Source: Mesostigma viride
Taxonomy: Eukaryota > Streptophyta > Mesostigmatophyceae > Mesostigmatales > Mesostigmataceae
Assembly: GCA_009746045.1 (NCBI GenBank)
Contig: RPFO01000436.1
Location: 1,992,133 to 2,056,132 of the forward strand
Direction of reading: 5' to 3'
DNA length: 64,000 bases
Shown here piece by piece: positions 1 to 10,563 of the stretch (positions are counted from its first letter, which is position 1; each line of letters begins with the position of its first letter). The position numbers were made by a program, and so were the translations under genes. The notes beneath the pieces were generated by a model. The model did no database searches, was not told where the DNA came from, and saw only the letters and a program-made list of their open reading frames with translations.

Positions 1-1551
1 TGCCGTGTCCTGCCCCGCCCTGGTTGCCCCCCTCTCCCCGTCATCCGCCCCCTCGTCCCTCCTCCGCTTTGGCTGGGTGCGCATGCCTCTGCCTGCGCCC
101 TTCGCTTGGCCGGCTTCAGCGATGCCACTAGCCTGGCCACCGTGTCGGCCAACGTCGCCTGCTCGCCTGGAGACAGCGGGGTCGCTTCCAGCATGGCTTG
201 CGCCAGCTGAAGCTGATCAATGAGGTCCTCCCTGTTGGACAGGTTAGACGGTCCGGCTTCACCAGGCTGCCTGTAAACACGCGTGCGTGCGGCAGTGCCA
301 TCACGGTTGGTGATGGTCTTCTTGGCTGCGACAAATAATAAAACATTTGGCTTGCAGAAACATCCTCATCCGGCCCAAGGCCAAACTCGACTCTCACCGC
401 TTCACCAAGCGGTCCCCTCACCGCTGTCTTACGTGCATGCTTGAGCATGCGTCGTCGCTGCTTCAGGATACGCTCCTCCATCCTTCCCACATTGGCTTCC
501 CACCGTGCCAGCGAGCGTCTGTAACGCTCCTGCGCCTCCGGCCTGCCAGGCGCCTCCATCTCAGCCATGCGCTGCAGCTTCATCGCCTGCGCCTTTTTCC
601 ATACCCTGAGTTCGCGGACCATCCGGTCCCGGCGCACCTGGGTGATCGACATTTTGAGCTTGATGCGCTCCGCCAGCGCGATTTGCCTCACCCGCTCCGC
701 CTGCTCGCGCTCCTTCTTGGCCTCTGCCGCGGCCCTCCGCGCCTGCCGACGCTGCTTGTCGGCGTGAACGTCGCCATGCGCTTCTGCGCTTCACGCTCCC
801 GCGCCGTCATTGCCGGGGTCATGAGGATCTCGTCCTCAGCAGATGCCCCCGACGGACCTGTCAAAGAGAACTCCGACTCCTGATGCACACCTAGGTGTAC
901 CTTCGGCTCACGAGACCGACGCAGCTTTTAAAACATGCAAGGTCCCCCCGACGCATCACCTCAAACTGCTCCTCGCCAGAAGCCACTCACTGCTGCGAAA
1001 CAACGCCCGGCGCACGTTCTCAGCATCCGCCCTCTGCTGGGCGCGAGCACGTGCGTGCGTGTCCGCGCGCCGAAACTCCCTCTCCTCGCGCTCAGCCATC
1101 GCCCTGGCGAAGCCTTCGTCTGCAGCCACCTGTCGCGAGCGTGCGTCGTCCTGCTCCTCGGCTGAGGAACCAGGCTGGAGCCCATACAGCTCCATGGACT
1201 CCTCCTCTGCAGGAGGTGCCGAAGGTCCAGCCCCCGCCGCTGCAGCTGTCGGGGCGTAAGGAGGACCCCTCGGCCTGTTGACCACAGGCGTGGATCCCCT
1301 CCCCTGCGGATACAGGGGCACTCGCAGCACCACGCTGCTGTACGAACCATCGGACAAGTGGCCCGATGAAGACGTTCCGACGTCGTCGGGTCAGCCTCCA
1401 TAGACTGATTGAAGCTCCTCGCCGCCCGCTCAATCTCTGCCTGGGCGGCAAGCTCCGAGTCGGACGTCCCCGACGATGAAGACGTCGGAGAGCTGGACCG
1501 GCTCCTTGGGCGCATTGGAGCCTTACCCTTGTTCGCATTTGGGTTAGACAT
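1..1551 (-). pseudogene. Broken gag-like or ORF1-like coding region, unknown family
   Basis: I do not recognise this protein family. The minus strand has protein-like sequence scattered over several frames. It starts with a Met at 1551 followed by a Ser/Arg-rich, low-complexity N-terminus (MSNPNANKGKAPMRPRSRSS). A Pro/Ala-rich stretch follows at about 1357-956, then a highly charged, probably alpha-helical part at about 690-340 rich in Arg, Glu, Met and Gln. The last part, about 250-60, reads SNREDLIDQLQLAQAMLEAT. At least three frame changes are needed to join these pieces, so it is a decayed gene. A basic, disordered head followed by a charged helical body suits a retroelement gag or ORF1, but no zinc knuckle or other diagnostic motif is visible. 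It runs off the left edge of the window. Confidence 0.4.
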
Positions 1552-2098
1552 TTTTCAAAAAAAAACTGGAGGTAGAAAAATGGAATGGGTTGTTTTGTTC
1601 GCGAAACGAACGCTCGTCGTCCTGTTGTGTGTATGTTTTTGGAGTTTTTAATGCAAGTTATGCAACACGAAGCTTGGAATGCTTGGGCACTGCCAAATGG
1701 CGAGAGTGTGCGTGAACGACGAGACACCTTGGCATTAGGATAGAATGGCACATATACTGCTGGCCAGCCGTCAACGATGGCTGGCCAGACTTTGCGTAAG
1801 TTAAACTAACTTACTGATCCTGGACGGACTAGCCTATCAGTTACAACCTGATCTAGTCAGTCCTAACATGACAACTACAGTCCCGGTACTGAGGTACCGG
1901 CTCATCACATACTGAGTACAGCCACGTGTCCATGCCACGACTGCTCTAGTCCAGCACCGTCCCAGTACCCAATTGGGCGCCGGCGGTGCTGGCACGTGTC
2001 CACTTAGGCTACAGGCGGGAGACTTAGACTAACTCAAGGTCCATCATGCATGTCAAAATAAGTACCACAGTATCAGCGGGTCTGCAAGCATTTACGCT
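1552..2098. other. Non-coding spacer with a hairpin, possibly an LTR remnant
   Basis: No coding signal is seen. A 10-bp perfect inverted repeat (CTGGCCAGCC, 1760-1769, and GGCTGGCCAG, 1779-1788) forms a hairpin with a 9-base loop. Smaller inverted motifs around 1,800-1,920 (for example GGTACTGAGGTACC) add to a structured segment. Its position just upstream of the minus-strand gag-like start fits a 5' LTR or leader, but no terminal TG...CA or primer-binding site could be fixed. Confidence 0.3.
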
Positions 2099-2641
2099 TA
2101 TTGTGGCATATATTTGTGGCACATAGGCTGGAACAAACATAGTCATGCATGTTTCATCCTTACCTATCATTTCCATGTTCAAAACTGCACTAGGATGTTT
2201 ATTCTAGCCCCCCCCAAATTGGTGACTCAAAATAGTCACCAGCTATTTTTAGCATTATCTTGTGGGTCCCTGGGTGAAACAAGACATGTAAGTGTTTGGA
2301 TGTAGTGCTTGGGTACAGTTGCAGTCCCCCCTGAAATACTAGGGTGAAATCCAAGGTATACGTGCTCCATCATGCATGATAAGGTTGTGAACCCCGTACT
2401 CGCGGCCCGCGCGTAGTCGTCTCCAATCATATCCGGCATTGACATGCAGTGGTTATGGCAGGTATTGGTGACACACAGGTTGGAATAAGTGTTAGCATGC
2501 ATGTTTGCCCATACTCCATGCTTACCCATCGTTTCCATGTTCAAAACTGCACTAGGATGCCTATTTTAGCCCCCCAAAAACTCGCGACTCAAAATAGTCA
2601 CCAGTTATTTTTAGCACCAGCTGATGGGTCCCTGGGGGAGT
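2099..2641 (+). repeat. Imperfect direct repeat, about 340-bp period, two copies
   Basis: Two diverged copies (about 2,099-2,290 and 2,449-2,641) share the blocks TTTCCATGTTCAAAACTGCA and CTCAAAATAGTCACCAG, and both end in a GGGTCCCTGGG motif. Between them is unique AT-rich sequence. No coding potential is visible. A related inverted motif, CTCGTGACTCATTTTAGTCACGAG, lies at about 2,932-2,955, just before the start of the Ty3/gypsy remnant. Confidence 0.7.
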
Positions 2642-2969
2642 TACAATTTTTAGTGTTTGTATCCCATCCTAACTAAAAAATCTATCTACAAAACCAACCC
2701 CAGGGTCAACTCATTGAGGAAAGGGGTCTATCATCCATTATATAAGGGTGTCACCGCGCACACTCACCGTACCCCCCTGGCGGGGGGGGCTATTTATAGA
2801 GCAGGGGGGGCTAGCACTGGGACCACCCACTATACCCCCAGGTGGGCCCTAATATGGTTATGCTTGGTTCCTAGTATGGTCTAGAAAAAATAATTAGGCT
2901 GAATGGGGGCACCTGTGGCATACTGTGCAACTCGTGACTCATTTTAGTCACGAGTTAAAGACGGTTGAG
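2642..2969. other. Non-coding spacer upstream of the truncated Ty3/gypsy element
   Basis: G-rich and C-rich runs (CCCCCCTGGCGGGGGGGG near 2,774) and the inverted CTCGTGACTC motif near 2,932 are the only structure. No gene was recognised. Confidence 0.4.
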
Positions 2970-3811
2970 GGGCTAAGGTGGAGTGGGGGCATGAAGTGGG
3001 TTTCCTGGGGTACAAGTTGAGTTCCTTGGGTATGACACCTGACAATGCTAAGATTGCTGCCATCCTTGAGTGGCCTGTGTTGCAGTCTGCACATGATGTC
3101 AAGTCCTTCCTGGGCATGGTGGGATGGTACAGGCGTTTTATCCCTGACATGGCTGCCATCTCCACCCCCTTGCTTGAGTTGATCAAGAAGGATGTTCAGT
3201 TTGCCGGTGGACAGATAGGTGCCAGCAGGCCTTTGACCTGTTGAAGCAGAAGCTCACCTCCACCCCTGTGCTAGTGGGTCCCAATCCTGATCTACCTTAT
3301 CAGGTTAGGTCAGATGCCTCTCAAGGCGCCATAGGTGCTGTGCTGATGCAAGACCATGGTTATGGACCACAGCCAGTGGAGTACATGTCTAAAACCATGA
3401 GCTCAGCTGAACGCAACTACCCTGTGCACGAGCAGGAGTTGTTGCCCAGGCTTAGTGGTGGCGTGTCACAAGTGGGAGCATCTGTTGAAGGGAGCTCAGT
3501 TTTCTGTTGCTAGCAGTGCCACAGATGGGCTAGGGCAAGAGTCTATCACACTGATGACTGACCACAGGCCCTTGGTGCATGTGCTAGAACAGAGTAGGAT
3601 GAGCAAGAGGATGGCAGGGTGGATGGAGTATCTAGGTGGATTCTATCCTTTCTCTGTGCAGTATGTCCCAGGCTCACAGAATGTGGTGCCAGATGCCCTC
3701 TCTAGGAGAAGGGATCTGATGGGAGCATTTCACGAGGATCTGGATATCTGTGCTGCCATGGTTTCTGTGGCTGAGTGTGGTGTTGTCACTAGGGCACAGG
3801 CAGCTAGTTAG
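2970..3811 (+). pseudogene. Ty3/gypsy reverse transcriptase C-terminus and RNase H fragment
   Basis: The first part (to about 3,190) has the end of the RT connection domain: FLGYKLSSLGMTPDNAK, then KSFLGMVGWYRRFIPDM, the usual FLG...YRRFI signature after the YxDD palm, which is missing here. After a frame change near 3,190-3,200 the frame reads QQAFDLLKQKLTSTPVL and then RNase H, with the conserved SDASQGAIGAVL, VEYMSKTMSSAERNY and VHEQELL. A second frame change near 3,450 leads to VACHKWEHLL, TDHRPLVHVLEQ and VPGSQNVVPDALSRR, the RNase H C-terminal motifs. So it is truncated at the N-terminus and broken twice. The linker to integrase runs from about 3,812 to 4,167. Confidence 0.92.
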
Positions 3812-4167
3812 CAAACCTCCCAGCTGAGTCCACCCCCTGTAGAGGCTAGTTCTAGTCACGAGATGCTCATTGACCAGGGCTCTGTCCCAGGGTTGACAGG
3901 CGTCCAGGTGGGTGGCCAGTCACTGCAAGGCAGTCCTATGTAGGGGGGGTTCTGTTGGTAGCCAGTCCACTCCCACAACGCAGCCAAGAGCAGAGAATCA
4001 CAGGATGGGGAGGGGATGCCCAGGAAGTGGATACTGGAGCCAGGGATGCTGTCCAAGTCCAGAGAATTGGCAGCTGAGATCAAGGGGAAGTCACGTATGC
4101 CTGTGGCTGATGTTCTGTCATGCATCCAAGCATCTAGTCACTAGTCACCTGCAGGATCGAGGATGAG

Positions 4168-4840
4168 GTGCTGCAGCTGCAGCCCTTAGGGCCTGACAAA
4201 CAGCTAGTCTTGCCCAATCCTATGAGTATTGCCCTGCTAGATGTGATCAAGGCTTTCACTAAAACTGAGGACCTGGCCACTAAGGCCATTCAGGAAGGAA
4301 GCTTTGGTAACAGGCCTGTGGAGTACTGGGAGGGAGTCCTTTATGTCCACACCCAGGATACTGATCATGTAGTGACCAGGAAGGTATACGTGCCAGAAAT
4401 GGCCATCCCTACTGTGTTGCACTGCTTTCATGATGACGTGACTGCATGTCATCCTGGGTATGCCAAGCTTCTCCATGAGGTACAAGAGAGGTTTTGGTGG
4501 CCTGGCATGTTTCGTGACATCAGAGCCTATGTGGCCTCCTGTGACTCCTGCCAGAGGAATAAGGTTAGGACTCAGGCTGTCCCCATTTTTCCTATGGCCA
4601 TGCCTATTCCCTTGCGACCCTGGATCAGTGTGACCATGGACTTCATCTGTGGCTTGCCTGTGTCTGATGCTGGTAATGACAGGATATTGGTGGTGATGGA
4701 CAGGCTCTCTAGAATGTGCCATCTCATCCACTGCAATGCCCATCTGACTGCTGCCCAGTGTGTAGAGTTGTTCATGAAGTAGGTGTACAGGTTGCATGGC
4801 ATGCCACGGGTGATCATCACTGACCAGGATCCCTTGTGGA
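4168..4840 (+). pseudogene. Ty3/gypsy integrase, N-terminal and catalytic-core part
   Basis: The frame contains the integrase zinc-binding H2C2 signature: H in LHCFHDDVTACHPGY and the paired cysteines of CDSCQRNK, with the typical RFWWPGM between them. The catalytic core starts with WISVTMDFICGLPVSDAGND (first Asp of the DDE triad in MDFI), followed by RILVVMDRLSRMCHLIHC. A TAG at 4,780 interrupts the frame, which otherwise continues to the second Asp region ITDQDPLW at about 4,817-4,840. There the hAT element cuts the gene, and the reading resumes at 7,297. Confidence 0.92.
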
Positions 4841-5310
4841 CAGTGTGAGATCATACGCCGTATAATACGGTATAATACGGTATAATACGTAATACGCTGG
4901 CTTTTAGCGTATAATGTTTCATACGTAATACGTTTTAGCGCATAATGACGTATAATACCGTGTTTTCCGCATTTTTTTTACGTTTTGCGCGGCTAGGATG
5001 CCAGAACGACAGGGCAACGATTTGAAGCCACAGATTTCGTATCTCCACTAAGTACTGACCCGTCTGAACTTTCACAATTCGACGCGATCTTATTTTGACA
5101 TTGTGGTGCACAGTGCGCGCACCGTGCGAAGGTGGCCATGGCGACGTGCGTTCCGTTAAAATATGGCTAATCCGGCGGGCGACAGGCGAAAAAATTAAGC
5201 CGATGGTTAAAAGTGATGTTCTATTATGATGTTTCATAGCAAGATCTGCACTATTTGCAAATTCGCTGCCTTTGTTGGTACAGAAATTTGCACGGGGGTC
5301 TCATCCAACG

Positions 5311-5709
5311 TCAATTTGGCCGCGATGAATAACCTAGCATGTGTGCCTGCGACGGTAGAACTCGACATTCGTGGGTTATTTTGATGCAGCAAGAGCCGTT
5401 TAGTAACGGACACCGTGAAAATAACCTAAGCATCTTCGATCTGCGGCCATTTCCTGTCATTTCTAAAATGATTTCGTTCAGGCCTGCGCGATCCGCGGTT
5501 AATCCATCCATGGCTGGCTGGCTTTTCTTGCGCGCCTGGGTAGGAAATAATGCCGGCCGTGGTACGTTGATTTGCCGCATGTCACCGCCCAGTCTGTTTG
5601 CGCTCTTAATGAACCTGGCATGAAACTTTTTGCGCCGTTTCTGGGTTTTTCTTGCTATTTTGTTCTCCACTTGTTGCAGTTGTGCTATCAGATTTTCCGC
5701 AGCTTTCAA
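5311..5709 (-). CDS. Hypothetical protein in the hAT element, related to 48,197-48,667
   Basis: This is a 132-codon frame of unknown function with a basic N-terminal half (ENKIARKTQKRRKKFHARF). I see no known domain. It is worth keeping because the DNA from about 5,090 to 5,720 is recognisably similar to about 48,000-48,770 in VPS35L intron 6, on the same strand, and shares blocks such as AGGCCTGCGCGAT and GGTGGCCATGGCGAC. Both copies have an open frame in this segment. The frames are not collinear throughout, so it may be a decayed transposon protein rather than a functional gene. Confidence 0.35.
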   Translation of the reverse strand: MKAAENLIAQLQQVENKIARKTQKRRKKFHARFIKSANRLGGDMRQINVPRPALFPTQARKKSQPAMDGLTADRAGLNEIILEMTGNGRRSKMLRLFSRCPLLNGSCCIKITHECRVLPSQAHMLGYSSRPN

Positions 5710-6095
5710 TGGTTTTCCTTACGCTGCGTATGCCATGCTTCCTAAAGCTACCCAGAATTGATCGGGCAGTTATCTGGCTTTGCTACGCTTCCTGTATGGA
5801 GGTTTTCACACGGTAGACATTCTATATTGCGTAGTCAAGGACCCTAGCTGCCTGGGAGCGGCATCACCGTTGCAAGGAGCTGGCGAGCTCATAGACGCCT
5901 GTCATGCTCTTCAGCCTGCTGGAAAACAAGGTTGTTGTATGGAAGGTGAGAATATGTGAGTTACTTATCACATCCCCACCTGTTTAGCCTCCGTGGTTCC
6001 CCAACGGGGACACGAGATTAATTAATATTAATTTTGGTTGGTTAATTAATTAATGCACACCACGAGTCACACACCTGTAGTCACATGCAGCTCAG

Positions 6096-6422
6096 TATTC
6101 TGATCAGGCACGCCGCAAAGGTCAAAACCGTTTGCGTTCAGGGCCGGGCCGCGGAAAACGCGGAAAAACGCGATCTGCAAGTGAATCCGACCGTAATCGA
6201 ACTGGGGACCTCTCGCACCAACTTTTGCTGACTATAGGACGGACGTCTCCGGTTACCATGGCATCGCCAACTTACACCTACAGTCATCCGCAAAAGTTCT
6301 CCTTTCCGGGGAGTGATGCAAGCCTGTCGGATTTGGTACTAGATAAATCACTCGAGATCTGTGTGTAGGAGTACTACACACGTGTCCACTCGAGACTTGT
6401 TCAGTCTCGAAACGTGAGACGG
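6096..6422 (-). repeat. SINE-like repeat, copy 1 of a tandem duplication
   Basis: This copy is almost identical to the one at 6,493-6,819 and clearly related to 20,025-20,276. On the minus strand it carries a good RNA polymerase III B-box-like motif (AGTTCGATTAC) preceded by GCGAGAGGTCCCC, as in the variable loop and T-arm of tRNAs. A weaker A-box-like TGGCGATGCC lies upstream. This suggests a tRNA-derived SINE, but the A-box is poor and no full cloverleaf folds. Confidence 0.6.
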
Positions 6423-6492
6423 GCTGAACACGGCTGGATCCTTCTTTATTAGAAGGGGGCGTAGCCGGTACTAACGAAATCAGCCAAGCGTA

Positions 6493-6819
6493 TATTCTGA
6501 TCAGGCACGCCGCAAAGGTGAAAACCGTTTGCGTTCAGGGCCGGGCCGCGGAAAACGCGGAAAAACGCGATCTGCAAGTGAATCCGACCGTAATCGAACT
6601 GGGAACCTCTCGCACCAACTTTCGCTGACTATAGGACGGACGTCTCCGGTTACCATGGCATCGCCAACTTACACCTACAGTCATCCGCAAAAGTTCTCCT
6701 TTCCGGGGAGTGATGCAAGCCTGTCGGATTTGGTACTAGATAAATCACTCGAGATCTGTGTGTAGGAGTACTACACACGTGTCCACTCGAGACTTGTTCA
6801 GTCTCGAAACGTGAGACGG
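6493..6819 (-). repeat. SINE-like repeat, copy 2 of a tandem duplication
   Basis: This is a second copy of the 6,096-6,422 repeat, offset by exactly 397 bp and differing at only a handful of positions over 327 bp. The 70-bp spacer (6,423-6,492) contains short inverted motifs. The identity extends beyond the SINE core, which ends at CGAGAT, into 75 bp of flank. This implies a local tandem duplication inside the hAT element rather than two separate insertions. Confidence 0.75.
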
Positions 6820-7296
6820 CCAGTATATTCACATAGCATCGCACCATGCAAACATACTACATGCATTAATTGTATACTACTGTAGTATTTGCGTGCATGC
6901 ACAGCCACATATATATATATATTAAAATATATAATTACTTGCATCAAAGTGAAGGCACCCAAGTAAACATAACCAATATAAAGCCACATATATACACGTA
7001 CACACAATTATGCATGCGCACGTTTACATTCTCAGTATTACATGCAATACATCGATCGTGTCCACAATATCCACCGTATAGAGTATAGCCGAGGGTAGGG
7101 CAACCTTGGATTATGTCCAAAACAGTGTTAAAAACATGTGGATTGATGGTGGGTGTCTTAAAATGTGTAAAATCAGAGTATTCTGAGTGTGTCCGTACGA
7201 AAACGTATAATACCGTATTATACCGTATTATACCGTATTATACATTATACTCCACCGTGACCGTATAAAACGCGTATAACGTACGATCTCACTCTG

Positions 7297-8254
7297 CTTG
7301 TGGATGTCTGGGTTCTGGAAGTCTTTCTTTGACATCCTGGACACCAAGCTGGCCTTTGGGGTAGCATACAGGTGTGCCAGCACGGGGGCGGTGGAGAGGC
7401 TGAACCATATTGTACAGGAATGCCAGAAGCATTACTGTACCCATGATAACAAGGAATGGGACAGGAGACTTCCCTTCATAGAGTTTGCTAGCAACAACTC
7501 ACCCCTGGCTCCTCACCAAATGTCTCCCTTTGTCATTTGCCATGGCCAGTGCCCTTTGACCCCATTCGACCTGGAGCTGCCTGATAGGGATGCTGAAGGC
7601 CCCTTCAGAAGACGCTTAACCTCAGTCCAACAGCTGATAGCATCCTTCCAGGAAGCTCACAGTGTGGTTGCTGCTCAGATGCTGCATGCACAAGACAAGT
7701 ATTTGAGTGAATGCTTGGCAACAGATGCTGGCTACTCACACTTTTGTGGCCCCTGGTGACTTGGTGCTTCTGGAGGCTAACCGTGTGCTACCTGAAAAGG
7801 AGCAATGCCGGAAACTTCAACCATTGTGGTTGGGACCTTTCCCTGTCCTGGACACCTTCCACTATGGGACTGTGGTTCAAGTCCAGGTGCCTTCCCACTG
7901 GCGGCTCAAGACCAATGTGTTTCACCTGGCCCAGCCTTGTACAAACGTAACACCTTGCAGGGACGCCTCTCTGCTCCCTTACCATTTGAGCTGGATCATG
8001 AGGGGGAAAGGATATATGAAGTGGAGCAGCTGTTGGCTCACAGAGTCAAAGGAAAGGGTAGGACTAAGCAGCTTCAGTTCAAGGTGCATTGGAAAGGAGA
8101 GTTAGAGTCTACTGCCACGTGGTTGTGGTTGTCTGACTTAACTCACTGCCATGAGGTGGTCCAGGAGTCTTGCCAACAGAAGGGCCTCACTCTTCCTTCT
8201 TGGTATACTGAGTTGGTGAGGACCACTGCTCCCCTTCCTATATCTCAGGACTAA
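7297..8254 (+). pseudogene. Ty3/gypsy integrase C-terminus with chromodomain
   Basis: The interrupted integrase resumes with SGFWKSFFDILDTKLAF and reaches the catalytic Glu region in the GAVERLNHIVQ segment, then WDRRLPFIEFASNNS. A frame change near 7,730 leads to PGDLVLLEANRV and LQPLWLGPFPVL, the GPY/F module. Another near 7,940 leads to a chromodomain at about 8,010-8,170: YEVEQLLAHRVKGKGR, then QFKVHWKGELESTATWLWLSDL with the conserved WKG and TW. In chromoviruses this domain binds modified histones and guides insertion. The first duplicated codons show that exact loss of the hAT element would rejoin the frame at ...DPLW/MSGFW. Confidence 0.92.
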
Positions 8255-8257
8255 CGA

Positions 8258-9466
8258 ATGGTTTCCTTGTGCCTGCTGTGTGGTCCCAGATGGAGGAGGA
8301 GTCCCTATACACCAACTTGGCCTTGGGAGCCACCACGTACGGAGGGAGGGGTCACGGGTATGCATCCAGAGGCCTCCCACCCCATGAGTTATGTGGAGTC
8401 CCTGTTTGACACCATTGTCAGGCGTGACCTTAGGAGGGGTCAACAGATGGATACCGTTAACAAGCTCTTGCATGCTGTGATCTCCAAGCAGGATAAGTTA
8501 CATGAGCTTCTTCAAGGGTTGTCCTTGTCTCAGCCCCAGATGGGGAGTGGGTCTAACATAGCTCTCAGCCCCAGCAGCACTCCCATCATTCAGATTCCTC
8601 GTCACGTGGTACCTGTCAAGAATGTGGTGGCCTATGTGGATCACAGGAAGTGCACGGGGCCCTGTGAGCACTGTGAGACGTTGGCCAAGGCGTGGGCTGC
8701 CCTTAACAGGGGGGAGGGGGGGTAAGCCCTGAGGGTTTTGTGGAGGAGGTCTTGTCTCAGTTGCACACCAGCTTGTACGAGATTGGCTCTCCCTTTGTGG
8801 CTCACCTGCTGCACAGGATGGTTGCGTTTGACCCCAAGACCTGAGATTGACATGAGGCCTGCTGAGGGGCAGGATATGTTGACAGCCTTACCTGAGGCTT
8901 TGAAGGGAGCATTCACTCAGTTCAAGCCAGTGAGTATGGGTGAGGCTTCCTACATGGAGTTGTTGGAGTTTTCAGTCCAGCAGGGGGACTTTGATTTGGC
9001 TCCTTCTTCCTCAAGCTCGGTCAAGGGGTGTTTCCCTTTGGAGACATCCAACCTTTTCTGCAGTCCAGGGTTGCCTAAGTACACCATGGAGCTCAAGGTT
9101 CGTCTGACCCCATTGAGGGTGTTGGTGCCTCTGATAGGTGCTAAGTGGTGGTCAGTGGTCAAGACCTTTCTCCAGTTCTGGTGGGCGTACAGGTCATGGG
9201 TGAGCAGGCACAAGACGTCCTCTACTTGGGTGATGGATCCTGAGGGTCAGTCTGTGGTGCTTCTCTCCTACCCAGGGACATGCCTGCGTTATGCTGCCCA
9301 GATGGCGGCAGGGGCTGCTGAGACGTGCATGGTGCTGCAGGTCAGCAGGAACTGGCCAGAATTGGCTCACATGGTGGAGCAGTTTCCCCTGTTTGGGACC
9401 AAGGGCAAGGATGGCGTGAATGGGGATTGGTATAGCCTGCGAGGAACAGAGCTGAGAAGGAATTAA
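8258..9466 (+). pseudogene. Extra unknown ORF between pol and the 3' LTR (ORF3)
   Basis: I do not recognise this protein. The sequence is protein-like over about 1.1 kb, broken by at least one frame change near 8,725 and a stop near 8,842. The first part (from about 8,380) has a predicted helical stretch, FDTIVRRDLRRGQQMDTVNK, then a Cys/His cluster (HRKCTGPCEHC) near 8,642-8,676. The second part (8,840-9,466) includes EALKGAFTQFKPVSMGEASY, a tryptophan-rich segment (FLQFWWAYRSW) and WPELAHMVEQFPLFG. It sits between the chromodomain and the LTR, where some gypsy elements carry an additional gene, so it probably belongs to the retrotransposon. No envelope-like signal peptide or membrane anchor was seen. 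Confidence 0.5.
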
Positions 9467-9841
9467 GAGGATGGGGGAGGATGATGGAAGAGCATGGAAG
9501 GTGCTTTGGATTGTGGTGTGAGGGGGGGATTCCAGGATGGATGATGGGGGAGCTCCAGTCCAGTTCTGATGTTCCAGTCCAGAGTTCCAGGTTCCAGAAT
9601 GCTGAATGGAAGAGCTTTCATTATTGCTGTGTTTATCTGGGTTTTTAGTAGATATAAGGAAGTGACTTGTCTGCTGTAAGCACCTGCACGACTAGATGTT
9701 TATGAGATAGGAGGCCCTGTGTTCCAGGGATGTAAAAACCCATCTGCTTTTCCCAAGAGATGGTGGATTTCTGTTCAATGTCACTCTGCCTTCAAGTGTT
9801 TGGCTGTTGGACCTGGTAGGTCCAGTTTTGAGGGGAAGATA
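9467..9841 (+). other. 3' untranslated part of the Ty3/gypsy element
   Basis: Purine-rich, non-coding DNA with repeated GTTCCAG motifs (9,550-9,600). It ends in GAGGGGAAGA immediately before the LTR, which suits a polypurine tract for plus-strand priming. Confidence 0.6.
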
Positions 9842-10563
9842 TGTAACAAGCAAAAATGACTTTGTTGTTACATCCTTTGTTTTGTGAATGTTTGGCTTTT
9901 ATGTATTCGAGGACTTTTGGATCAGTATTGGGAAAGTTATGAGGTTTCTAAGACGGCGGTACTTGGAACTGTACTTTGTCAACCGACTGGTAGGAGCCCT
10001 CATTGGTCGTGGCCTGATCCACGTGGGGTTATAGTTTGTTGGTCGGTACTATTGAGTCTTAAATGCTCCTTTGGGACTTTAGTGCTTACTACAGATTCAG
10101 GATCTCACGAACAGATTCTGCCAGGCTGTGTGTGGTGTTGTTCTGTTTTGTGTGACAAGGATGGATACGAAGATCTTATCTAGAATTCCAGGATTCTGAT
10201 TGGTTCTTTTCAGGCTAAGGTTGAAGCGAGTTCGACAAGCACGTCGATATCAAGGACGTGGGGTCGCCATTGTAGCAGCGTTGGTTTTGATTCATCATGG
10301 TATAATAAAGCTTGTCTTTGTTGTCCATTCATAAGAGCCCCTTGGCTATAGACTACCTTCAGTACGTTCCACAGAGGTCGTCTATACACAAGCTTGTCTT
10401 TGTGTCTACAAGGGGTTGTGATTCCCTAAATCACGTGCTGTGGAATTTCCATCTCAACGTTGCTCGGATATTTGAAGATCTGTAACTCAAGAAAGCAACC
10501 CAGGTAAAAGATCTTTCATATTTGGATTATGGATGATGCAGATGATCATTTTTAATCGTTACA
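9842..10563 (+). mobile_element. 3' LTR of the Ty3/gypsy element
   Basis: The 722-bp segment starts TGTAAC and ends GTTACA, the short terminal inverted repeat with TG...CA ends usual for LTRs. It directly follows the polypurine-like tract. A second, inverted copy of its first about 190 bp lies at 12,064-12,254 and begins at the same TGTAACAAGCAAAAATGA, which independently fixes the left end. The 5' LTR is missing because the element is truncated. Confidence 0.82.

Larger units (their letters stand above)
4841..7296. mobile_element. Non-autonomous hAT-type DNA transposon inserted in the integrase
   Basis: The 8-bp sequence CTTGTGGA occurs directly on both sides (4,833-4,840 and 7,297-7,304). 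The inserted DNA begins CAGTGTGAGATCATACG and ends with the reverse complement of CAGAGTGAGATCGTACG, so it has terminal inverted repeats starting with CAG. An 8-bp target duplication with CA-starting termini is the hallmark of the hAT superfamily. Subterminal iterations of TATAATACGG lie at both ends (about 4,860-4,930 and 7,205-7,250). No hAT transposase was recognised inside. The content is one unknown minus-strand ORF (5,311-5,709) and a duplicated SINE-like repeat (6,096-6,819). The 6,820-7,200 stretch is AT-rich with no gene seen. Confidence 0.9.
2970..10563 (+). mobile_element. 5'-truncated, decayed chromodomain Ty3/gypsy retrotransposon, interrupted by a hAT element
   Basis: Going left to right the element has the RT C-terminus, RNase H, integrase (zinc-binding, core and GPY-like parts), a chromodomain, an extra unknown ORF, a polypurine-like tract (GAGGGGAAGA just before 9,842) and one LTR. 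The gag, protease and most of RT are missing, as is the 5' LTR. The order pol, integrase, chromodomain defines the chromovirus branch of Ty3/gypsy. Several frameshifts and a stop codon at 4,780 show it is dead. The integrase is split by a hAT transposon at 4,841-7,296. This is a genomic retrotransposon remnant, not an infectious virus. Confidence 0.9.

Noticed and set aside
843-1281. Plus-strand frames of 130-140 codons near the left edge
   Set aside because: They are opposite-strand shadows of the minus-strand protein-like region, which has the better amino-acid composition.
6190-6275. Intact tRNA gene on the minus strand
   Set aside because: Only the T-arm-like part is convincing. The anticodon and acceptor stems do not pair, and the motif recurs inside a dispersed repeat, so it is called SINE-like instead.
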